Below the pieces are notes generated by a model, which was given only the letters and a program-made list of their open reading frames with translations, was not told the origin of the DNA and did no database searches. A stretch of DNA of 64,000 nt, taken from assembly GCF_007474535.1 (NCBI RefSeq), contig NZ_VKNW01000011.1, forward strand, positions 62,001-126,000, read 5' to 3'. How positions within the stretch are numbered: position 1 is the first letter of the stretch; each line of letters starts with the position of its first letter. This DNA is from Chryseobacterium echinoideorum. Lineage in GTDB: Bacteria; Bacteroidota; Bacteroidia; Flavobacteriales; Weeksellaceae. This document shows positions 1 through 7,830 of this stretch, in pieces. The position numbers and the translations under genes are program-made.

Positions 1-924
1 GTCTATCTCATATTCTATATTGAAATGTAAGGTGTTCTGACTTTTTGCCTGATCTTTTCGGTTCATGGTATTGATCCAAGTTGTACCATCTTCAGGATAA
101 TTCACATATCCGGTTTCTTCCCGGTAGTAAGTTCCCGTTCCCCGAAAATAGCTTGCCATCACCGAAAGTTTATCTTTTTTATAATATTGAGAAAGCCCTG
201 CAACACCTTTTGCATACTGAGTTTGAACGTATTTTGAAGACAAAATTCCACGATAGCCTTCGATTTTATTTTTTTTCATCACAATATTTAAAACGGCACC
301 TCCTTCAGCGTCATATTTGGCTGGCGGATTGGTGATGACTTCTACAGATTTCACATAATCCCCCTGAGTGTTTTCAAGAAAATTTTTAAGCTCTTCTCCG
401 GTCATCATTATCTTTTTATCATTAATGGTCACTAAAACTGAAGTTCCTCCTTTCACTGACAAAACATCATTATTAATGGTAACCTGTGGAGTTTTTTTGA
501 GGATTTCCCATGCATTGAGTGATGAAATATTTGAATTTTCCACATTGAATTCCAACCGGTCGACTTTTCTTTTGACTAAAGGCTTTTTCTTGATCAATGT
601 TACCCCTTCAATTTCTTTCATACTGTTCTTTAAAATGATATTCAAGATGTTGTCATTGTTTTCAGGGAAAATTAATTTTTCGAAAGAGAGGTACCTTTCG
701 TCATTTATTTTTAGCCTGAATGATTTTTGTGCAAGATTTTCAAAAGAAAAATTTCCTTCCGCATCTGTAAATATGCTTTTCATTACAATATTTTCGGAGT
801 TATAAAGTTCAATTTTTACAGAATCAAGCTTTTCTTTTTCTGTATTAAAAACGGTTCCCGATATTTTGTGAGACTGTGAAAAAATGATCACGGGAAAAAA
901 AAGGAATAAAAGATATTTGTACAT
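1..924 (-). CDS. Outer membrane beta-barrel / TonB-receptor-like protein (3' end outside window)
   Basis: The first 308 residues are visible; the barrel continues past the window edge. A signal peptide (MYKYLLFLFFPVIIFS, cut near SQS) is followed by a carboxypeptidase-like regulatory domain (about residues 20-95, with DAEGNFSFENL), then a plug-like domain with the typical stretches EILKKTPQVTI, MTGEELKNFL and ITNPPAKYDAEGGAVLNI. This order fits the Bacteroidetes outer membrane beta-barrel family related to TonB-dependent receptors, which often lack a clear TonB box. No substrate can be read from the sequence. It is divergent to a kinase/regulator pair, with a GGTTAATG triple repeat between them, so the response regulator may control it. 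Confidence 0.85.
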   Translation of the reverse strand, partial: MYKYLLFLFFPVIIFSQSHKISGTVFNTEKEKLDSVKIELYNSENIVMKSIFTDAEGNFSFENLAQKSFRLKINDERYLSFEKLIFPENNDNILNIILKNSMKEIEGVTLIKKKPLVKRKVDRLEFNVENSNISSLNAWEILKKTPQVTINNDVLSVKGGTSVLVTINDKKIMMTGEELKNFLENTQGDYVKSVEVITNPPAKYDAEGGAVLNIVMKKNKIEGYRGILSSKYVQTQYAKGVAGLSQYYKKDKLSVMASYFRGTGTYYREETGYVNYPEDGTTWINTMNRKDQAKSQNTLHFNIEYEID

Positions 925-974
925 TTCAGTAATTTTTAAAGATTAATTCAATTGTGTTTGATGTTGTAGTGGTA

Positions 975-982
975 CAAAATTC
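975..982 (-). promoter_or_regulatory. Candidate -7 element of the outer membrane protein gene
   Basis: On the minus strand the sequence reads GAATTTTG, one base off the Bacteroidetes -7 consensus TAnnTTTG, about 50 bp before the start codon. No good TTG lies at the -33 distance. That position is covered by the GGTTAATG repeats, which is how activator-dependent promoters usually look. Confidence 0.4.
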
Positions 983-1003
983 TTTATTGCAGTCGAGAAT
1001 TTC

Positions 1004-1033
1004 GGTTAATGAAAGGTTAATGCGAGGTTAATG
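1004..1033. promoter_or_regulatory. Triple GGTTAATG direct repeat, 11-bp period
   Basis: GGTTAATG occurs exactly at 1004-1011, 1015-1022 and 1026-1033, one copy per helical turn. Tandem half-sites about 10-11 bp apart are the usual binding pattern of OmpR-family response regulators. The array starts 21 bp upstream of the -7 element of the outer membrane protein gene and lies just before the kinase gene. A related array stands in the same arrangement at 9381-9419. Confidence 0.65.
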
Positions 1034-1052
1034 ACAAAAGCAAAGACACGAA

Positions 1053-2390
1053 ATGTATATATTTGCTTCAATGATTTCTAAAAGTAAAAATCTTGCATTG
1101 CTTTTTGCCGGTTTATTCCTTCTTTTGTTGGGTATTCAAGTGTTTTTTATGTATAAAACATATCAGGTAAAAAAGCGGGAAATCTATAGCGATGTTCACA
1201 AAAGAATAACAGATTATACAGATAATCTAGAGGATTTGGGAGGAGCAAGCAATCTTGGTGATGATGCCGTAAAAAAAGAGCTGATAAGATTCAACAATAA
1301 AGAAATCAGCAAAAAACAATTTCTAAGTTATTTTGACGAAAACAGAAATTATTCAGAAAAACAACTAAGCGATTATATTGATAAAAATTTTGAAGAAGAA
1401 GGTTATAAAGTGGCAGTCAGAATTCTTTATTTATCAATTGTGTATATTCCGGACAGTACAAACCTGATTGATAAACCCATCGTTCTATACGAAACCAAAA
1501 ATAAAGTTATTCAACCAGGAATTTCGAATACAGGAAAGTGGGAAACCTCATCAATTTCTACTTCAGATAAAGAAAAAAAACCTGAAAAAAATGACTCTTT
1601 TCTTGTTAAAAGCAGAACCGATTTTGAAATTCTGAATATCAATTATATCATTTTTAAGGAATTAACTTTAATTATTTTATGTTGTGTCGCTTTGCTTTTA
1701 AGTGTTTTACTTTTATATATTTCTACAATCAAAAATTTAATCAGACAACAAAAACAGGTTGAGATTCTGCATGCTGTTGTCGATAATATTTCTCACGAAT
1801 TTAAAACTCCGATTGCAACTCTTAAAATCGCCTCAAAAACATTAAAAAAAGAATATAACAGAGATGTTTTTCCTTTAATAGATAGACAAATTTCGAGACT
1901 GGAAGATTTAATGATGCAACTTCACACCGAAGAACCTGATGAAGAGATTTCAATTATTTACCCACAAGATTGGGATTTTTTCATTCAGGATCTAGCATTT
2001 ACTTATCCTAAATCTGAGTTTAGTTTAAATAATTCTATTGCAAAAGATCTTCCTTTCGATAAAAAACTGATGGAAACGATCATTAAGAATCTTTGTGAAA
2101 ACAGTGTGAAATATGGAGCTTCAAAAATTAAAATTGATTTAAAAACGATCCAGAATAAGCTTGAAATAAATATTTCAGACAATGGAATCGGAATCGAACA
2201 AAAAGAGCTGAAAAATATTTTCGAAAAATTCTACAGAATACAGTCAAATAATATTCACAACAGTAAAGGTTTGGGTTTGGGTTTATTTTTTGTGAAGCAA
2301 ATTATTCAAAGATATAACGGAAAAACAGAAGTTACAAGCATCATAAAAGCAGGTACAACTTTTAAAATTTCGATTCCTTATGAAGATTAA
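1053..2390 (+). CDS. Sensor histidine kinase (HisKA/HATPase_c)
   Basis: Membrane histidine kinase of a two-component system. TM1 is at about residues 13-34, a periplasmic sensor region runs to about 200, and TM2 is at about 203-225. The dimerisation helix holds the phospho-acceptor H248 (NISHEFKTP). The ATPase domain has the N box (N350), D376-NGIG and the GLGLGL box near 406-411. ATG at 1071 (MISKSK) is an equally plausible start and puts the membrane helix closer to the N-terminus. The gene overlaps the regulator by 11 bp, so the two are translationally coupled. The periplasmic domain is not a recognised sensor type, so the signal is unknown. Confidence 0.9.
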   Translation: MYIFASMISKSKNLALLFAGLFLLLLGIQVFFMYKTYQVKKREIYSDVHKRITDYTDNLEDLGGASNLGDDAVKKELIRFNNKEISKKQFLSYFDENRNYSEKQLSDYIDKNFEEEGYKVAVRILYLSIVYIPDSTNLIDKPIVLYETKNKVIQPGISNTGKWETSSISTSDKEKKPEKNDSFLVKSRTDFEILNINYIIFKELTLIILCCVALLLSVLLLYISTIKNLIRQQKQVEILHAVVDNISHEFKTPIATLKIASKTLKKEYNRDVFPLIDRQISRLEDLMMQLHTEEPDEEISIIYPQDWDFFIQDLAFTYPKSEFSLNNSIAKDLPFDKKLMETIIKNLCENSVKYGASKIKIDLKTIQNKLEINISDNGIGIEQKELKNIFEKFYRIQSNNIHNSKGLGLGLFFVKQIIQRYNGKTEVTSIIKAGTTFKISIPYED

Positions 2391-3066
2391 AATTTTATTG
2401 GCTGAAGACGATTCAGACTTCGGGATGATTTTAAAGCAATATCTTGAGCTGGAAGATTTTGAAGTGTCGTGGTTTCAGAATCCTGAAGATGTTGCCGCTG
2501 TTCTGCAGACCGGTTTTAATTTCCATATTGGAATTTTAGACATTATGATGCCGAATATTGACGGTTTTTCTTTGGCTAAAATGATTTTAAAAGAAAAGCC
2601 TGATTTTCCACTCCTGTTTTTAACCGCCAAAAACCAGAAGATTGACCGCTTAACCGGGTTGAAAATCGGTGCTGATGATTATATTTCAAAACCTTGCGAT
2701 CCTGAAGAGCTGATTCTGAGAATTAACAATATTTTAAAAAGAACATTAAATTTTGAGGCAGTTACACAGTATAAAATAGGTGCTTATATTTTAGATACAG
2801 AAAAACTTCTGCTTTCTCATCCGAAAGAAAAAATAAGATTGACCATTCGTGAAAATGAACTTTTGCTTTATCTTATAAAATTCAATCACAAAACCATAAA
2901 ACGGAACGACATTCTTGATAATCTATGGGAAACCAACGATTACTTTACAGGAAGAAGCCTTGATGTTTTTATAAGTCGTCTCCGCAAATATTTTCATCAT
3001 GATCCCGAAATAAAAATCCAATCCCTGAGAGGAATCGGATTTGAAATTGATTTTCCGGAAAACTAA
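2380..3066 (+). CDS. OmpR/PhoB-family response regulator
   Basis: The receiver domain (residues 1-120) has acidic pocket residues near 10-11, phospho-acceptor D54 (GILDIMMP), T82 and K104 (SKP). The winged-helix DNA-binding domain covers about 130-228. Its recognition helix, GRSLDVFISRLRKYF, is almost identical to that of the second regulator at 10719-11402. It is paired with the kinase just upstream, and the likely target is the GGTTAATG array at 1004-1033, which would control the kinase/regulator genes and the divergent outer membrane protein. It is convergent with the next gene, with only 5 bp between the stop codons and no terminator visible. Confidence 0.92.
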   Translation: MKIKILLAEDDSDFGMILKQYLELEDFEVSWFQNPEDVAAVLQTGFNFHIGILDIMMPNIDGFSLAKMILKEKPDFPLLFLTAKNQKIDRLTGLKIGADDYISKPCDPEELILRINNILKRTLNFEAVTQYKIGAYILDTEKLLLSHPKEKIRLTIRENELLLYLIKFNHKTIKRNDILDNLWETNDYFTGRSLDVFISRLRKYFHHDPEIKIQSLRGIGFEIDFPEN

Positions 3067-3071
3067 TCTGG

Positions 3072-3899
3072 CTAAAACTGCAGATCAACCAAAACAGGAA
3101 AGTGATCTGAAGGATAAAGGAGATTTTCTCTACGGTCATTGATGTGCCTGTGAGATTTTATCTTGAAACCTTTCACAAAAATATAATCAATTCTGTTTTG
3201 TGGAATCTCATTAATATTGAAACCAGTAAAAGTTCCTACAGGACCGTAATGTGGCTTTTCAGAATTATAAAATGTATCGTAAAGATTCTTTGATAAAATC
3301 TGTATGGGTTCGGTTTCTTCGGTCAAATTAAAATCTCCGCTTAAAATCAAAGGCAGATTTTTAGGATTAAGTTCTTTTATTTTCTTTAAAATTAAATCGG
3401 CCGAATTTACTCTCGCAACATTGCCAACATGATCGAAATGAATATTCATTGCCAGAAACTCTCTGGATGACTGTTTATCTTTAAAGATCGCGTAAGTACA
3501 TATTCTGTTGTATGCAGCATCCCAACCTTTAGAGGGTTTTTCAGGGGTTTCAGAAAGCCAGAATGTTCCCGATTTCATCACCTGAAGTTTAAGCTTGTCA
3601 TAGAACAACGCAGAAAATTCGCCTTTTTCTTTTCCGTCATCTCTTCCAACGCCCACATAATCATAGTTTTTTAATCCGTTTTTTATATCTTTCATCTGCT
3701 CTGGAAGTGCTTCCTGTACGCCAAAATAATCGGGGTGATAATAGCTGAGAAGTTCAATTGCTTCTTTCTTACGATTCGTCCATGAGTTTTCTTTGTCAGA
3801 ATCCAGATTAAGCCTGATGTTATAAGACATAACTTTCAGATCTTGTGAAAAACTGAACGAAAAAATAAATAAAAGTAGCGCTGTTAACTTAAAATTCAT
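3072..3899 (-). CDS. Secreted endonuclease/exonuclease/phosphatase (EEP) family protein
   Basis: Metal-dependent phosphodiesterase fold of the DNase I/sphingomyelinase/inositol phosphatase superfamily. The signal peptide is residues 1-18 (LLLFIFSFSFSQ). The catalytic set is present: N27 (SYNIR), E63 (GVQEA), H154 and D156 (IHFDH), D189 and N191 (SGDFN), D238 (NRIDYIF) and the terminal D265-H266 pair (SDHFPV). About 275 residues is the normal size. Family members cleave nucleic acids, phospholipid head groups or sugar phosphates, and the substrate cannot be told from sequence. It lies 66 bp downstream of the subtilase operon on the same strand and may be read through from it, but a signal peptide makes a shared function unlikely. 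Confidence 0.85.
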   Translation of the reverse strand: MNFKLTALLLFIFSFSFSQDLKVMSYNIRLNLDSDKENSWTNRKKEAIELLSYYHPDYFGVQEALPEQMKDIKNGLKNYDYVGVGRDDGKEKGEFSALFYDKLKLQVMKSGTFWLSETPEKPSKGWDAAYNRICTYAIFKDKQSSREFLAMNIHFDHVGNVARVNSADLILKKIKELNPKNLPLILSGDFNLTEETEPIQILSKNLYDTFYNSEKPHYGPVGTFTGFNINEIPQNRIDYIFVKGFKIKSHRHINDRRENLLYPSDHFPVLVDLQF

Positions 3900-3965
3900 T
3901 GGGATTAATTTAATATTTAAACAAAAATAAAGTTTATGAGCGAGAGAGAAACCTTATTGGTGTAA

Positions 3966-4169
3966 TTAAATCGTTAAATTTTCCTGATCTTCTTCAATAC
4001 TTTCGCAAAATTTTTTAAAATCTTTCAGACTTAAATTTTTATCACTCTGTATTTTAAAGATTTTTAAAGTGGTATAATAGTCAAGAATTTTTATATTTTT
4101 CAGATTTAAAAATTTTCTGAATTTCTCCGGATCTGCATCACTTTTTAAAACAGCGAGATATATTTTCAT
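3966..4169 (-). CDS. 67-residue protein resembling a stand-alone subtilase propeptide (I9-like)
   Basis: Very short gene starting 2 bp after the stop of the subtilase gene, so almost certainly co-expressed. No family match is certain. The predicted pattern is strand (KIYLAVLKSD), helix (DPEKFRKFLNL), strand-strand (IKILDYYTTLKIFKIQSD), helix (LKDFKKFCESIEED). That beta-alpha-beta-beta-alpha order matches the I9 propeptide/inhibitor fold that caps subtilisins, without the linked protease. I infer a trans-acting chaperone or inhibitor of the neighbouring protease. There is no signal peptide. The fold reading is by eye only. Confidence 0.6.
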   Translation of the reverse strand: MKIYLAVLKSDADPEKFRKFLNLKNIKILDYYTTLKIFKIQSDKNLSLKDFKKFCESIEEDQENLTI

Positions 4170-4171
4170 GA

Positions 4172-5428
4172 TTATACAATTTGAATTAATCCACTTCCTA
4201 TATCTCTATATTTCAGGCCTTCAATAGGTTTCGCATGGGTTTCTATCAGTTTCCAAATTTCTTTCGCTGCTTTTTCCGGATATTGTTCAATAAATAATGC
4301 AGCAAGTCCGGAAACATGAGGTGTTGCCATGCTGGTTCCGCTTAACGGAGCATAATAATTTTTATTTTTTAAATTTTTGGGGTAACTGCTGAAAATATCC
4401 ACTCCCGGAGCACAAACATCAATGTTTCCCCCTTCCAAAGGATTGATTCCTCCATTGGAAAATCTTGCAATATTCATCTGACCGTCGATGGCAGCAACCG
4501 CCATGATAGAAGGCGAATTTGCTGGTGCAGAAACCGGTTTTGGCAGGGAAGGTCTGCTGCTGTCATTTCCAGCCGCAGCAATAATGAGACAGTTGTTTTC
4601 TAAAGCCCTTTTTCCCACGGTTTCAAAAAGAACAGATGGTTTTTCGTTAATTCCTACCGGAGCAGCAAGAGAAAGAGATAATATTCTGAATTTTTTGGTA
4701 ATTGCCCAGTCAATGGCATCAATCACACTGCTTGTTGTACCTTTTCCCTGGTTTGAAAGTACTTTGGCAATTTTCAGATTACAGTCTTTGGCAATTCCGT
4801 AGCGTTTTCCGGTGTCAGATCGTAGGTTTCCTGCTGCAATTCCTGCGCAATGAGTACCGTGACCGTTTGGATCGGCACTCCAGTCTTCGCCTTCGATGAA
4901 AGATTTTCCTTCAATGCTTCTTGTTGAAAAATCGGGATGAGCTATTTCTAAACCAGTATCTAAAATGCAGATGTCAACTCCTTTTCCTGTGAAGGATGTT
5001 CTGTTGATTCCTATTGCCTTCAGTCCCCATTCAAGTTCAATTAAGTTTTTTGGAGGAATTGGTTTATTGTTAATAAAATTTTCAAGCTCAATGATTTTAT
5101 CCGAAAGATCAGCTGTTTTTTTTTTGAGTTCAGCAATAATTTTCATTTCATCTGCCGGAAAAAAATCTCTTTCTTTTTCGAAATATATGATCGGGTTAGA
5201 ATCGTTTTTGACCGCTTTTTTCAGTTGCTCTTCATCCATATTTTCTACCACCATCACCCCAAGGTTTTTGTATAAAACTCCGTTGTCCTGATCTATTACT
5301 TCATAAGAACGGTTGTCTTTCGACAGAAATTCTGATGAGGTAATGCTCACTTCCAGTTCTTTTTCCACTTTTTTGATGGAGCTTTTCGCCTGATCTTTTA
5401 GAAGGACGATGTATCTTTCATTTTCCAT
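4172..5428 (-). CDS. Leaderless subtilisin-like serine protease (S8)
   Basis: Peptidase of 418 residues with the full S8 catalytic set: D157 (DICILDTGLE), H190 (NGHGTHCAGIAAG), oxyanion N288 (AAAGND) and S366 (SGTSMATPHVSG). The first about 95 residues (YIVLLKDQAKSS... up to IIYFEKERDFF) look like an I9-type propeptide, joined by a Lys-rich helical linker (about 95-120). No signal peptide or T9SS sorting domain is present, unlike most Bacteroidetes subtilases, so it should act in the cytoplasm or be released by another route. It sits in a five-gene operon with a DUF2589 protein, two unknown proteins and a small I9-like protein. The likely substrate is a product of the operon, which is inference. 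Confidence 0.93.
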   Translation of the reverse strand: MENERYIVLLKDQAKSSIKKVEKELEVSITSSEFLSKDNRSYEVIDQDNGVLYKNLGVMVVENMDEEQLKKAVKNDSNPIIYFEKERDFFPADEMKIIAELKKKTADLSDKIIELENFINNKPIPPKNLIELEWGLKAIGINRTSFTGKGVDICILDTGLEIAHPDFSTRSIEGKSFIEGEDWSADPNGHGTHCAGIAAGNLRSDTGKRYGIAKDCNLKIAKVLSNQGKGTTSSVIDAIDWAITKKFRILSLSLAAPVGINEKPSVLFETVGKRALENNCLIIAAAGNDSSRPSLPKPVSAPANSPSIMAVAAIDGQMNIARFSNGGINPLEGGNIDVCAPGVDIFSSYPKNLKNKNYYAPLSGTSMATPHVSGLAALFIEQYPEKAAKEIWKLIETHAKPIEGLKYRDIGSGLIQIV

Positions 5429-5441
5429 GGCTGATTTATTT

Positions 5442-6020
5442 TTATGTGATCTTGGTTAATATTTTTTCAATAATAAGATAAATGTCTTCTGGTAAAAGAT
5501 TCATTCTGAGTTTTTTATTGATTCCTGCAATGGATGTGTTCTGTGAAAGCAACTGTTCCCAGAATTGTCCTATTTTCGTGACAGAATTCAGCTCTTTAGT
5601 TTTAGCATCATCCAGAATATTGTTCTGATAAAGAGAAATCATCAATCCTGAAAGTAATTCTTCCGATTCATCCAGCTTTTTCTGTTCTTTAGCGAGCAGT
5701 TCAATAAGAAATCCATGAATAATTTCAATTCCGTTAAAAGAAAAACCGTACAATAGATTCCGCTTTCCGGAGTTGATGCTTTCTAGTTTTACCGGATTAA
5801 AGCCACGCTTTACGGTTTCAAGCATGCCCATTATTTTCAAAACTTCAGATTTGTAAGTCGTATTTCCTTTGGTTTTAAAATAATCAAGCAATTCATGAAG
5901 AAAAGCATCAAACTGGCTGTCAAAATCAAAAGATTTAGCCAGATAAACTTCCTGAACTTTATTGAGCTGATCCAGATGAAACTCCAAAGTCTGCGTAGTG
6001 TGGTGTACCAATTCCTGCAT
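5442..6020 (-). CDS. Unknown helical protein of the DUF2589/subtilase operon
   Basis: I do not recognise this 192-residue protein. It is Leu/Glu/Lys rich and appears all helical (for example DAFLHELLDYFKTK and GFLIELLAKEQKKLDE), with no signal peptide, membrane span or metal motif. Its ATG overlaps the stop codon of the upstream gene by one base (TAATG), and the subtilase starts 13 bp downstream. It could be an adaptor, an activator or a substrate of the protease. The tight coupling on both sides says it belongs to the same system. Confidence 0.8.
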   Translation of the reverse strand: MQELVHHTTQTLEFHLDQLNKVQEVYLAKSFDFDSQFDAFLHELLDYFKTKGNTTYKSEVLKIMGMLETVKRGFNPVKLESINSGKRNLLYGFSFNGIEIIHGFLIELLAKEQKKLDESEELLSGLMISLYQNNILDDAKTKELNSVTKIGQFWEQLLSQNTSIAGINKKLRMNLLPEDIYLIIEKILTKIT

Positions 6021-6724
6021 TACTCGAAGGTTATCTGTTCTACTTCTTTACCGTCTTTATCTTTATAAGAAACAATGCGGATTCCTTCCGCTTCCATCGA
6101 AACCTGCAGGTTGATAAATAATTTGTCTTTATCTTCCGCAGAATTGGTGTTGGGATCAATGTAGATGTTGTTCAGTTTAGAATTTACGAGCTTATATTTA
6201 TTCAGTAACACATTTGAGAAAATTTCTTTCAGCTCGTCTGTTTCAGCATCTGTTGTGCCATCCTGTGGTCGGAATATCCCTGTATTCAGCGTTTTTATTT
6301 TAGATCTTAAATCTAATTTTACCATCTCTGTGCCAGGAAGTTTGCCATATTTCTGATCATTTGATTCCAGTTTTTTAAACAGGGACTTAAACTCTTCGCT
6401 CTGGATCTGTTTTTTTGAAATCTCTGTAATATTCAGCTTTTTCTCTATGTTCACAAGGCGTATTCTCTCATTTACTTCACCAATCAGCTGATCTTCATTC
6501 ATTTTAAAGTTATACTTTTCATCAGCATCAATATCAGTGATTTTTAGAGGAATTTCCATTTTCACACTGGGTAAAGCATATCTTGGTGCGGTAAAATATT
6601 TCAGATATTCATGTTGGGCATATTCTTTTGCAATAGTAATAGCATTCTCGTCTGCTCTTTTACGAGCCTGAATTATCTCATTGTTGAGATAATCCAGGTA
6701 ATCTGATAATTTTATCATAGTCAT
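6020..6724 (-). CDS. Unknown protein partnered with DUF2589
   Basis: A soluble protein of 234 residues with a helical N-terminus (SDYLDYLNNEIIQARKRAD), a central conserved-looking segment (YALPSVKMEIPLKITDID) and a C-terminal strand-rich end with VSMEAEGIRIVSYKDKDGK. I recall similar proteins beside DUF2589 genes in other Bacteroidetes but know of no named function. No signal peptide or catalytic motif is seen. It starts 12 bp after the DUF2589 gene. An ATG two codons further in (MIKLSDYL) could be the true start. The strand-rich end suggests a binding partner for the beta-rich DUF2589 protein. Confidence 0.8.
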   Translation of the reverse strand: MTMIKLSDYLDYLNNEIIQARKRADENAITIAKEYAQHEYLKYFTAPRYALPSVKMEIPLKITDIDADEKYNFKMNEDQLIGEVNERIRLVNIEKKLNITEISKKQIQSEEFKSLFKKLESNDQKYGKLPGTEMVKLDLRSKIKTLNTGIFRPQDGTTDAETDELKEIFSNVLLNKYKLVNSKLNNIYIDPNTNSAEDKDKLFINLQVSMEAEGIRIVSYKDKDGKEVEQITFE

Positions 6725-6736
6725 AAAATTTAGAAT

Positions 6737-7624
6737 TTACTGAGCGAGCAAGCCTAAAACTTTTTCTAATCCTGCAGGCATTTCATCATTGGTTGCACGT
6801 ACTTTTACTCCCAAAGAATACTCTTTTTCTACTTTAATTCCTGTGCTTGAAGAACGCTTGTAAGAAACATTCACACTGAATTTTACAGGACCCCACCCTC
6901 CGGAAGCACCTGCATTGATGCCAAAGTCACTGCTTACATTTTTGGTGTATGTAGAGTTGAGTTTAACATTAAAATCTACCTCGCAAGATTCTATTCTGAA
7001 ACACGGAACATTCAATAACGCAATAAACGGAACCGAAAGTTCTACATCCTGCTGAATTGTTTTCGGGTTTGAATTACTTTCAGGTTTTGTGTCATCAAAA
7101 TCAGGATTAGGCACATTTTTTTTGTATTTAAAATCTGCCATTCTCAGTTTTTTAGGACTTGCAGGATCTGCAGGGTTGGTAGATTCAAAACCAACTTCAT
7201 TGATAAAACTCACTGTTGAGATCGAAGCATTGGATTGTGCTTTTACACAAGCATCTAGCGGACCTCCGATAACGGTCGCAAAATCAATACTTCCAAGTTC
7301 AGCTGCAAAATCTGCATTAGAAGCATCGGAAGTTCTGAAAATTTCGTCATCTGCTTCCATTCTCATAGAAATCATTTTTAAGACTTCGGATGATGTGCCG
7401 GCTAGAGATTTTTCCCATTTTTCATCGTAAGCTGACCTGAACTGATCTATGATTGCGAGAATTTCTTTTGTTGAAAGATCTTTCAGCTCGGAGATTTCTA
7501 CTCCTGAAATTTTATCATAGACATTGGGAGAAAGTATTTTCTGTACTCCTGATAAAAGATCAATCAATTCGGCTTTTGTTTTTTTGGTGTGGCTGGTTTC
7601 CAACACCGATTTCAATGTTTCCAT
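6737..7624 (-). CDS. DUF2589 domain-containing protein
   Basis: Residues about 120-295 carry DUF2589 hallmarks: IDFATVIGGPLDACVKAQ, then VSFINEVGF, ELSVPFIALLNVPCFRIE, VDFNVKLNS and the closing NDEMPAGLEKVL. The first about 120 residues are helical (SVLETSHTKKTKAELIDLL). Alternating polar/hydrophobic strands and a Gly/Ser-rich piece (GINAGASGGWGPVKFSVNV) give a beta-rich C-terminal half. I chose ATG at 7624; a TTG further upstream at 7663 is in frame but overlaps the promoter. The molecular function of DUF2589 is unknown. It is the first gene of the subtilase operon and therefore the likely effector or substrate. Soluble: no signal peptide. Confidence 0.8.
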   Translation of the reverse strand: METLKSVLETSHTKKTKAELIDLLSGVQKILSPNVYDKISGVEISELKDLSTKEILAIIDQFRSAYDEKWEKSLAGTSSEVLKMISMRMEADDEIFRTSDASNADFAAELGSIDFATVIGGPLDACVKAQSNASISTVSFINEVGFESTNPADPASPKKLRMADFKYKKNVPNPDFDDTKPESNSNPKTIQQDVELSVPFIALLNVPCFRIESCEVDFNVKLNSTYTKNVSSDFGINAGASGGWGPVKFSVNVSYKRSSSTGIKVEKEYSLGVKVRATNDEMPAGLEKVLGLLAQ

Positions 7625-7660
7625 TTTAATTTTGTTTTTGGTTAATACTAATTTGTAATA

Positions 7661-7668
7661 CAAATGTA
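7661..7668 (-). promoter_or_regulatory. Promoter -7 element of the DUF2589/subtilase operon
   Basis: On the minus strand the sequence reads TACATTTG, a perfect match to the Bacteroidetes -7 consensus TAnnTTTG, 36 bp before the chosen ATG. No clear TTG is found at -33. This is the only good promoter I see for the five genes. Confidence 0.6.
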
Positions 7669-7764
7669 TCTCACTAAAACAGAAAACATTGCAGGTAAAT
7701 CACCGAAATTGAAAGGGTGTTTTTCCCTAACGGAAAACGTTTAGGGAATGTGTAATGATAATTT

Positions 7765-7802
7765 ATAAAAAACTCTTTTAAAAAAATTAAAAGAGTTTTT
7801 AT
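7765..7802. terminator. Bidirectional hairpin terminator
   Basis: An A/T-flanked hairpin with arms AAAAACTCTTTTAA and TTAAAAGAGTTTTT gives U-runs on both strands. It ends the SDR transcript coming from the right and insulates the DUF2589 operon promoter. Confidence 0.8.
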
Positions 7803-7830
7803 AGTTTCTTAAATTTTTTAAGAATTATAA

